Positions 58,101 through 64,000 of a stretch of 64,000 nucleotides of DNA are shown here, one piece after another. This stretch comes from Bacteroidales bacterium (GTDB lineage Bacteria; Bacteroidota; Bacteroidia; Bacteroidales; BM520). The stretch covers positions 1 to 64,000 of the forward strand of contig JAEEQW010000014.1 in assembly GCA_016285515.1 (NCBI GenBank). The letters are read 5' to 3'. The stretch's first letter is position 1. Every line of letters begins with the position of its first letter. The notes beneath the pieces are model-generated. The model did not search any database. It saw only the letters and a list, made by a program, of their open reading frames with translations, and was not told the DNA's origin. A program made the position numbers and the translations under genes.

Positions 58101-58545
58101 TCTGAGCGTATGCTGAAGCATTGTAAACGAATTTGATATCTTCCGGCTTTGCGTCCTTTTTTACTGAAGGCTGATGCGGATAAAGTGTCTCAATGCCATA
58201 ATCAGAAAGATTATACTGAGTTTCCGTATAATTTCTGACAACGACACGAGGGGTGGCACCCTGAGGGACAGCAATAAGCTGACGAGCTGCAGGAAGTTCT
58301 GGAGTACCATCCGCACCCGTAGGGTAGGTGTTAGGAATGGTGATTTGTGAAAAGTTCCCCTTTTCAGTGGAAATCAATGTGCTTTGGATAGCATCGAAAG
58401 AGAATGTCGCATCAAAGCTTTGCATTGTGGAGTTAGTGCATTCTTGTTTTGCACCAGTAGTGCTTAGCACAATAGTGCCCTTCTGTGCGTATGACATCAT
58501 GAAACAGAAAGCTGCCATTGATACTAATAATACTTTTTTCATCAT
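55159..58545 (-). CDS. Gingipain-like C25 cysteine protease with dockerin-like end (copy 2)
   Basis: A 1128-residue exported protein. Signal ~1-20; propeptide to ~240; catalytic domain with His441 in 'YTAHGGETGWSS' and a double cysteine Cys473-Cys474 in 'AIGNCCLAADFG', where alignment with copy 1 points to Cys474 as nucleophile. Its catalytic part is clearly diverged from copies 1 and 3, while the C-terminal MAM-like module ('CWNQEVVSGYAEWSVQSGG') and dockerin-like pair (GDADGNGVVNVIDI; ADVNGDGEINVMDV, ending VNIIMNK) resemble copy 1. Confidence 0.93.
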   Translation of the reverse strand: MMKKVLLVSMAAFCFMMSYAQKGTIVLSTTGAKQECTNSTMQSFDATFSFDAIQSTLISTEKGNFSQITIPNTYPTGADGTPELPAARQLIAVPQGATPRVVVRNYTETQYNLSDYGIETLYPHQPSVKKDAKPEDIKFVYNASAYAQKGFDEREIATVQVLGTMRGVTIGALTVNPVVYDVSENRIIVRNNIELEIVFDNADVEATTSLYESTFSIYFQPVYKQLFNRDVYDDHPDLYQTPTYMLVIAPDAWASELAPWIEWKLEKGFYMDVHYTSETGVSYNNIKNFVYDKYNTGVQNDQAPTFLVLVGDTPQIPNTTGSSSQKVTDLYYSSVDGDYFPEMFCSRMCVSTSAELTNLINKILNYEKLECDPSYLSDALLIAGADSYWNPVVGQPAINYAEAYHFTADNGYTGVHKYLTSYSNCYSWMNTGISVANYTAHGGETGWSSPSFSVSDANNLTNANKYFLAIGNCCLAADFGYSGVCLAEAMIRGQNKGAYTYIGSCPSTYWYEDYYWGVGATNVMSQTPTPQNSSTGVYDGIDMTETYNTTNSIVFLGNLAVCYAHDGNYGTHSSPLYYWQSYHCLGDGSIMPYNFGVPATNTSEHMDIVPIGVDFYEVTTLPGSVVAISKDGVLYGTAVADNDGLATVNLNPVITSGGQARIVITRPNTAPIIEDVECAALDGPYLIGNSFTINDANGDGMFDYAEVGTIGLAVKNVGSETAVNLMATISSEDEYVTFTNNTANYGNVAPGAVVNISDAFTVSVSPVVPDNHKVNCTVTMSDGQDSWTYSLYFLTVAPSLSVYSNGIEGQLLPGQTLNLTVTFINNGNADVHNAYGVYTTDCEYVTVNTTTPVSFGEIVAGATSTGAFSITVSPNAPYGTVINSVVTITADNNYSYDGEFFPFIDICNVAISAYPYNEGFEEGDFAGCWNQEVVSGYAEWSVQSGGYQHHPYNPHSGSYNALVYGDTTTVKLVTPMFDLSNITNPVLSFWHSQSVFGGHQDKLRVYYKNSTDGEWQLLATYQFSIANWKQREIELPNPSSNYYIAFEAELNGGYGVVLDDIEITGELGTLLGDADGNGVVNVIDIMTVVNYIINGSNEIFIFANADVNGDGEINVMDVMGIVNIIMNK

Positions 58546-58585
58546 CTAACGAATTAATTAATTGATTAATAATATTTTATATAAT

Positions 58586-61500
58586 TTATTGTCCAACAAT
58601 AATATTTACAATACCAATTATATCAAGTATGGAAATAACCCCATCGGAGTTGACATCGGCATTTTCGAAAATGAATGTGTCCGGATTGCCTTCCATCATA
58701 TAGTTGATAACTGTCATTATATCAGTGATGTTTACCAACATGTCACCATTAGCATCTCCCGTAATATCGGAAATCACACCGCCTTCGCATGCAAGTGTAA
58801 ATGCGAAACCTGGTTTGTTGACTGAACCGTCGGACGTGAATTTGACAGTCAGATCACCCAATGTTGAGACAACATCAATGGAACCAGTACCTGTATAAGT
58901 GCCTATAGCGTTTCCGGATGCGGATTCACCATCATATATATATATGTAATCCCAATTGTTTTCTACGTCATACGTGCCAGTTATATGAGCCATTGCTCCA
59001 TTGAGTCCCGGATGTATAACAGCAATAGCATTGCAGTTATTCGAATAGTTGGCATCAGGACCGCCGTTATCATAGAGCATACCTGCACATGTTGTTATTT
59101 CTATAGTTCCGCTTGTCGGCATATTGAACATATCGGCACATATACCTTCGACACATGCAATCTGACCAACACAACCGTCAGTGAATGTTACAACCACGCA
59201 GTACATGTATGTGCCATCCTGAAGACCTTCATCGGTATAGCTTGTAGCTGTTGTTGTGGCAATCAGCACATCATCCCTGTAAATGTCATAATGGTCAACG
59301 TCGCCCATTGGAGCAGTCCATGAAATGATCATGGTTCCGCCACCACCTGCTGTTGCAGAAAGATCCTTAACTCCGGCGCACTGAACAGAACAATCCATTA
59401 CAAATTCATACAAGAAACCTGCAGCAGGATGTGATTTACTATAAATTTCAACACCATTGTCGGCGTAAGAAACAACGAATGAGCATTCTGAGTCATAACT
59501 GCCTGACTGCCATGCAAGTGTCACAGTAGTACCAGAATTGACTTCGAGAGTAAACGATGCTTCATGACCAGAAGAAAACGTCAATGACTGTGACGGTGAA
59601 CCGTCACTGAAGGAAACGAGCAATGCCGCATTGTTCCATCCGTCACCGTATGTATCGGAAAGGTCGAACTGCAAGTTACAGCTATTGGAAATCGTAAAAG
59701 TACCTTCACCAGTAATATCGCCGTCATCTCCTGACAATGCCAAGGAGAAACCAATAACCTCAGTAAGAGGGCAATCATCGGATATAGTAACACTATATGT
59801 TGCTGTAGCAGCTCCATTTACAGCAATATCACCGAATGACTGAGTGGCCCCATTTATTGTTACATATTCACTTGAAGAGGTAAGTGTACCTTCAACATTC
59901 TCAACAAAATAGCTACCGATATTGAAGATTGAGACAACCAATTCGAGGGTTTCGCCTGCTTCGTATGAACCATTCCATGAAACCGAACTAAAAACAATAA
60001 CAGGTTTATGAGCTGTAATCGTGAATGAAGCAGTCCATGTCGTATCGGCATCCGTAGCGGAAACATTGAATGTGAACACGTGACCGTCCTCGATTTCAGG
60101 ACTGACTGTAATATTGAAGCCATCACCTGTTCCATAGTCATTGGCTGCAATTGCATCGAAAGTAACTGTTGCATTGTTTATTGCAAGTAATTCATCTTCA
60201 GATGAAATGGTTACTTCCACAGCTCCATTTGTAGGATAATTGCCTACGTTTTCAAGAGTAATTGACAAATTGGTTGTTTCTCCGTAACTGAGTATGCCGT
60301 CACCATCAAGCTGATAGGCTTCAAAGGTTAGGTATGCACCGTCAGGAGAGATACAATTGATAGTCTCATAAACAGTCTGCAAGTTGAAACCGGTCACGAC
60401 CAACAGGACTTCACCAGGTAAAATGGAATGCTCGATTTCGACAATACCGTTTTCATCGGTTGTACCTGAGAAATACTGTCCATTCTGAGAAATGCAGACA
60501 AGTGCATTGGCAACAGGGCCATCGGATGTTGTGATGGTGGTTGTATAAGGGACACCTATTAACATTACTGTATTTGACACTGTCACTTCAGCAGGAGTTG
60601 CTGTACGAAGTTGTACTGAAGCATCTCCGAAAGTACACCATGTATGAGCTGTTTCAACATCGCTTGATGTTTGTGATTCAGTCAGCATCAGGTTTGATGC
60701 ATTGACAACGATAGAGCCCCATGTGGTGCGCTGTTCCGTTGTATTGATACCGCTTTGGTCGGAATATTGGCTATAATCGAAGCCGCCTATAAGCACATCA
60801 TAGAAATAGTCCTGACCACGCATTGGCGGCTGCCATGGCTGGCTGATGGAAGACATCCATGCGACTATCGCTCCACCGTTTTCTTTTCTCAACCACGCTT
60901 CAGCAAAACAATCACCTGACTCGAATGTTCCGTTGTTGCACGCAACTGAAGTGATAAAAGGTAACTTGGCACCGTTGGAAAGGGAATTGACATTGGAATT
61001 GCTGAACCCTGTCGTTCCCCAACTGGTCTGTGAACCATGACCTGTGTATGCAATGGTGGATACTCCGGCATTGACTGCTGTTGTTACGCCGGATGCACTT
61101 GCACTCGGGTCATATTCGGTATAAAATCCATCATAATTCAAAACAGGATTAAGTCTCTCATTATAAATCCTGTTAACATGGGTATAGTCTATTTCACCAT
61201 CATCGCCAGGTCCCTGACTGGATGCAATACCAAGCGCTTTGCTTTGCCACGAACTTGTCATGTCAGGATTCTTTTCATAATTTATAGTCTTATTGACCTG
61301 AACTGTCAGCTGAGAAACATTGTTGCATGAAAAACGTCCGACTGCGATTTCAGGGAAATTATCTGTACCTACCACACATCCAGCCTTTGGGTCAGCAGGC
61401 TCACCACTGACTGTGTTTGTCTTAACATCAGCCCAGTCACCTACGAGTTGGACATAGAGTAAGTTCGGATTTGCGTTATATTTCTGCTGAATTAAACTGG

Positions 61501-62302
61501 CAACGTTTGTACCGGTGGCAACCAATTCTTCCTGCACGTTGTAACCCATTTCCTTTTTCCATGTGATATATGGCTGAATTGCGTCCTGGTCGCGGGATGT
61601 GTAGATGACGAGAATGTCACCATGCTGTGCCATCGGGAGATCATAACGACTCTTGTCGAAATTAAGGAAAAGACTTTCATAAACGCCAATCATTTCTCTG
61701 ACAGGAGTTGTGTTTTCCCTGAGAAGAGGGTTGGTTGCAGGTTCGTTGTTTTCAACAAGCTGCACGGTGATTTCGGAATATACACGCAAAATGTTGGTGG
61801 CAGCATTGTATTGGAAAGGATAAACGTGAACTGAAGTGCCTCTGACATCTCTGATAATGTATGGTGCATCAGCGACTGCGATGTCAGAAGGGTAGAAGCT
61901 GTCAACGATTGAAGCAGGGTCAATCATGTAAGGTATATCGTCAGGATTCTGATTCCTGTATATAATTCCACGTGAAGGTAATAAAGGATATGACAACTGA
62001 TAATCCTTATAACTTGAAGATGATATCTTCAAATCAACATTCTTTTGAGCAGGAAGTTGAATGGCAGCACTGACGAAAGGAAGTTCTGCCCAGCCTTTCT
62101 TCTCAGTTACCAGGGAACCAGAGAATTCAATGGAATTGTAAGTGACTCCATCGAAAGTGGATTCGTCAAGGCTCCATTTGTCTAAAGTAAATGTAATTTG
62201 ATGTGTGTCTGTAGCAGGTTGGTTGTATGAAACACTTACTCCTTGTGCGAAAAGGGTAGTACAACTCACTATCACTGCAATTGTTGTAAATATTTTTCTC
62301 AT
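58586..62302 (-). CDS. Gingipain-like C25 cysteine protease with CUB and dockerin-like end (copy 3)
   Basis: A 1238-residue exported protease. Signal ~1-19; propeptide; catalytic His422 (YTGHGSQTSWGTT) and Cys455 (SVACNNGTF). After CARDB-like domains come a 'DTYGDGWNN' domain (~875-965), a fibronectin-III-like module (~970-1055), a CUB-like domain (~1060-1175, with 'YDVENNWDYIYIYDG'), and a terminal dockerin-like pair (GDANGDMLVNITDI; ADVNSDGVISILDI) ending VNIIVGQ. Its C-terminal half is nearly the same as the partial gene at the right edge, and its catalytic half the same as copy 1. Confidence 0.94.
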   Translation of the reverse strand: MRKIFTTIAVIVSCTTLFAQGVSVSYNQPATDTHQITFTLDKWSLDESTFDGVTYNSIEFSGSLVTEKKGWAELPFVSAAIQLPAQKNVDLKISSSSYKDYQLSYPLLPSRGIIYRNQNPDDIPYMIDPASIVDSFYPSDIAVADAPYIIRDVRGTSVHVYPFQYNAATNILRVYSEITVQLVENNEPATNPLLRENTTPVREMIGVYESLFLNFDKSRYDLPMAQHGDILVIYTSRDQDAIQPYITWKKEMGYNVQEELVATGTNVASLIQQKYNANPNLLYVQLVGDWADVKTNTVSGEPADPKAGCVVGTDNFPEIAVGRFSCNNVSQLTVQVNKTINYEKNPDMTSSWQSKALGIASSQGPGDDGEIDYTHVNRIYNERLNPVLNYDGFYTEYDPSASASGVTTAVNAGVSTIAYTGHGSQTSWGTTGFSNSNVNSLSNGAKLPFITSVACNNGTFESGDCFAEAWLRKENGGAIVAWMSSISQPWQPPMRGQDYFYDVLIGGFDYSQYSDQSGINTTEQRTTWGSIVVNASNLMLTESQTSSDVETAHTWCTFGDASVQLRTATPAEVTVSNTVMLIGVPYTTTITTSDGPVANALVCISQNGQYFSGTTDENGIVEIEHSILPGEVLLVVTGFNLQTVYETINCISPDGAYLTFEAYQLDGDGILSYGETTNLSITLENVGNYPTNGAVEVTISSEDELLAINNATVTFDAIAANDYGTGDGFNITVSPEIEDGHVFTFNVSATDADTTWTASFTITAHKPVIVFSSVSWNGSYEAGETLELVVSIFNIGSYFVENVEGTLTSSSEYVTINGATQSFGDIAVNGAATATYSVTISDDCPLTEVIGFSLALSGDDGDITGEGTFTISNSCNLQFDLSDTYGDGWNNAALLVSFSDGSPSQSLTFSSGHEASFTLEVNSGTTVTLAWQSGSYDSECSFVVSYADNGVEIYSKSHPAAGFLYEFVMDCSVQCAGVKDLSATAGGGGTMIISWTAPMGDVDHYDIYRDDVLIATTTATSYTDEGLQDGTYMYCVVVTFTDGCVGQIACVEGICADMFNMPTSGTIEITTCAGMLYDNGGPDANYSNNCNAIAVIHPGLNGAMAHITGTYDVENNWDYIYIYDGESASGNAIGTYTGTGSIDVVSTLGDLTVKFTSDGSVNKPGFAFTLACEGGVISDITGDANGDMLVNITDIMTVINYMMEGNPDTFIFENADVNSDGVISILDIIGIVNIIVGQ
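58740..59625. repeat. Duplicated C-terminal domain DNA, copy A
   Basis: The region coding for the 'GDGWN', fibronectin-III and CUB-like modules of C25 copy 3 matches 63117-64000 at an offset of about 4377 bases with high identity. Confidence 0.85.
60600..61640. repeat. Long near-identical DNA block, copy B
   Basis: Partner of 53430-54470 (offset 7170). Similarity weakens outside the block, for example in the propeptide and accessory domains, more than expected for a simple whole-gene duplication. Confidence 0.9.
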
Positions 62303-62333
62303 TCTTATTCTTAAATCTTTAATTATAAAGAAT

Positions 62334-62364
62334 AAAAGGAGGCTGACAGTTTCAGCCTCCTTTT
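62334..62364 (-). terminator. Intrinsic terminator
   Basis: AAAAGGAGGCTGA and TCAGCCTCCTTTT form a long hairpin with a short loop just after the stop of the right-edge gene (minus strand), separating it from the C25 copy 3 gene. Confidence 0.85.
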
Positions 62365-62374
62365 ATAAAAATTA

Positions 62375-64000
62375 TTATTTCTGATAAATCAATTTTATCG
62401 ATTTGGAAGTGATTCCGTTACCCTTTACGGTTACGAAATAAATGCCGTTGTTGATTGAACCCGGTTTCCAGACATAGCTGCTTGAGTTGGAAACATCAAC
62501 TGAATTGATGGTCTGTCCATATACATTGGTGATTACAAGCTGAGCATTGGAAGTTGGTTCAAAGTTAATTGTTACGCTTTCATTGAACGGGTTAGGATAA
62601 ACATTGAAATTACTGTCAACATCGTTGATTCCGAGGTAATTCTTTATCAGGACTTCGCAGCCGGAAACTTCAGCAAGCTGAGTGTTAGCATCATTCAAAG
62701 TAGCATCACCAACATAGAATAATGGAGTGCGTCCTTCAGGAATCGATGCACCTTCAAGGCTGTATCCTATAATGGTATATTTTCCATCTTCAATCTTTGT
62801 TGCAGTTTGGAAATCATACAGAGCTTCAAGTGAAGTTACTGTTGATTCATCGTTAATGTCAAAGTTGAACATGAAAGCTGTAATTTCAACTGGAGTACTG
62901 ATATAGAAAACACCGTCTTCGATAATGTAATATGCTGTTTCAGATTCACCGCAATCATCGTATTTGTTATTGAAGATAATGTTGACAATCAACTGAACAT
63001 CAAGGATATTGATTATACCATCAGCATTAACATCAGCATTGTCGAATATAAAATCGGCAGGATTCTCACCCAACATATACATTATAGCTACAGTAATATC
63101 GAGAACATTGACTGTAAAGTCGCCATTAGCATCTCCTGGAATATCGGAAACCATACCGCCTTCGCAGGCAAGTACAAATTCGAAACCTGATTTGGTGACT
63201 GAACCGTCGGACGTGAATTTGACAGTCAGAGCTCCCAATGTTGAAACAACATCAAGGGTACCTGTGCCTGTATAAGTTCCAATAGCAGTTCCGGATGCGG
63301 ATTCACCATCATAGATATAAATGTAATCCCAATTGTTTTCAACTTCATACGTACCAGTTATATGAACCATCGCTCCATTGAGTCCCGGATGTATAACAGC
63401 GATGCCATTGCAGTTATTCGAATAGTTGGCATTAGGACCACCGTCATCATAAAGCAAACCTGCACATGTTGTTATTTCTAAAGTTCCGCTTGTCGGCATA
63501 TTGAACATATCGGCACATACACCTTCGACACATGCTGTCTGACCAACGCAACCGTCAGTGAATGTTACAACCACACAGTAAACATAAATGCCATCCTCAA
63601 GACCTTCATCGGTATAGCTTGTAGCTGTTGTTGTGGCAATCAGCACATCATCCCTGTAAAGGTCATAATGGTCAACGTCGCCCATTGGGGCACTCCATGA
63701 AATTTCCATAGTTCCGCCACCGCCTGCTGTTGCAGCAAGATTCTTAACTCCGGCGCACTGAACTGTGCAATCCATTATGAATTCAAACAGGAAACCTGAA
63801 GAAGGATGTGAGATACTATATATTTCAATTCCGCTGTCAGCGTATGAAACAACGAATGAGCATTCTGAGTCATAACTACCTGACTGCCATGTAAGTGTCA
63901 CATTAGTACCTGAGTTAACTTCGATAGTAAATGATGCTTCATGACCGGAAGAGAACGTTAATGACTGTGAAGGTGAACCGTCACTGAAGGAAACGAGCAA
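62375..64000 (-). CDS. Surface protein with CUB, dockerin-like, cohesin-like segment and T9SS tail (5' partial)
   Basis: The frame is open through the right edge, so the N-terminus (possibly a protease domain as in copy 3) is not seen. Visible order: 'GDGWN'-type domain end (~1-75), fibronectin-III-like (~80-165), CUB-like (~170-285), dockerin-like pair (~288-346; GDANGDFTVNVLDI, ADVNADGIINILDV), a ~105-residue beta-rich segment ('YISTPVEITAFMFNFDI', 'IIGYSLEGASIPEGR') that resembles a cohesin-type sandwich, and a T9SS type A tail (~455-541, 'FNVYPNPFNESVTINF'). The only protein here with both dockerin and T9SS tail. Confidence 0.88.
   Translation of the reverse strand: MLVSFSDGSPSQSLTFSSGHEASFTIEVNSGTNVTLTWQSGSYDSECSFVVSYADSGIEIYSISHPSSGFLFEFIMDCTVQCAGVKNLAATAGGGGTMEISWSAPMGDVDHYDLYRDDVLIATTTATSYTDEGLEDGIYVYCVVVTFTDGCVGQTACVEGVCADMFNMPTSGTLEITTCAGLLYDDGGPNANYSNNCNGIAVIHPGLNGAMVHITGTYEVENNWDYIYIYDGESASGTAIGTYTGTGTLDVVSTLGALTVKFTSDGSVTKSGFEFVLACEGGMVSDIPGDANGDFTVNVLDITVAIMYMLGENPADFIFDNADVNADGIINILDVQLIVNIIFNNKYDDCGESETAYYIIEDGVFYISTPVEITAFMFNFDINDESTVTSLEALYDFQTATKIEDGKYTIIGYSLEGASIPEGRTPLFYVGDATLNDANTQLAEVSGCEVLIKNYLGINDVDSNFNVYPNPFNESVTINFEPTSNAQLVITNVYGQTINSVDVSNSSSYVWKPGSINNGIYFVTVKGNGITSKSIKLIYQK
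62640..62960 (-). other. Cohesin-like beta-sandwich segment (within the right-edge gene)
   Basis: About 105 residues between the dockerin-like pair and the T9SS tail. 'TPVEITAFMFNFDI' followed by 'IIGYSLEGASIPEGRTPLFY' follows the recalled 'TPIAGFQF...GFSxxGxxIPxG' pattern of cohesin-superfamily domains in Bacteroidota secreted proteins. The fold call is by pattern only. Confidence 0.4.
63117..64000. repeat. Duplicated C-terminal domain DNA, copy B
   Basis: Partner of 58740-59625; continues past the right edge of the window, so its full extent is unknown. Confidence 0.85.

Noticed and set aside
51845-62302. One of the C25 proteins being PorU, the T9SS sortase
   Set aside because: Three tandem copies with dockerin ends and CUB/MAM-type modules do not fit the single-copy PorU, and no other T9SS core gene is in the window.

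Overview
The window looks like a chromosomal segment of an AT-rich member of the Bacteroidota, most likely order Bacteroidales. Evidence read from the sequence: many genes are preceded by a TAnnTTTG -7 element, Shine-Dalgarno signals are weak, several secreted proteins end in a type IX secretion (T9SS) type A sorting domain, and families typical of the phylum are present (DUF4294, GIN-domain lipoprotein, OMP_b-brl_3 TonB-type receptor). I ran no database search; family names come from motifs and recalled protein patterns.

Layout. 1-810: 3' end of a secreted dockerin-terminated protein. 891-7482: minus-strand housekeeping block (DHODH-like flavoprotein, flavodoxin-fold reductase, typA, two-module M16 protease, small membrane protein). 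7573-8766: DUF2461 gene and bcp. 8792-20221: a block of accessory genes with visibly more GC-rich codons (double GNAT, CrtI-like oxidoreductase, C26 amidohydrolase, EamA transporter, degraded remnant, LiaF-like protein, zinc-ribbon/PPOX protein, HEAT-like protein, TonB-type receptor, GIN lipoprotein, acyltransferase, AbrB-like protein). 20368-23629: fucose-isomerase-like gene and a variant ligA. 23805-28312: tandem S8 proteases. 28313-33653: aroC, tRNA-Leu, tig-clpP-clpX and a DUF4294 gene. 33827-36333: DUF4143-type ATPase, strikingly periodic repeats, IS21-type transposase remnant and tRNA-Ser. 36454-45893: valS, tRNA-Gln, tRNA-Pro, a steroid-reductase-like membrane protein, DUF3078-like protein, msrA, secreted PepC-like peptidase, POT transporter, PlsC. 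45921-48835: wreck of a MacAB-TolC-type export operon. 48953-64000: five minus-strand genes for large secreted proteins, including three complete gingipain-like C25 proteases in tandem.

The most interesting theme is the secreted protease set. Five proteins end exactly at a dockerin-like pair of EF-hand-type repeats and have no T9SS tail. Two proteins end in a T9SS tail and have no dockerin. One, at the right edge, has a dockerin-like pair, then a segment resembling a cohesin-type beta-sandwich, then a T9SS tail. The tandem S8 paralogues differ in exactly this respect: one ends in a dockerin, the other in a T9SS tail. A testable idea is that the T9SS-anchored protein is a surface receptor for the dockerin-tagged proteases, forming a cell-surface protease complex; alternatively the terminal dockerin is itself an export or sorting signal. 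Both are inference.

Other notable points are the stepwise decay of the efflux operon (one in-frame deletion removing the ABC signature and Walker B, a TolC/MacA deletion junction, a loss of the TolC start, a permease frameshift), and the repeat tract upstream of the IS21 remnant, with three repeat families at exact 33, 42 and 24 bp periods.
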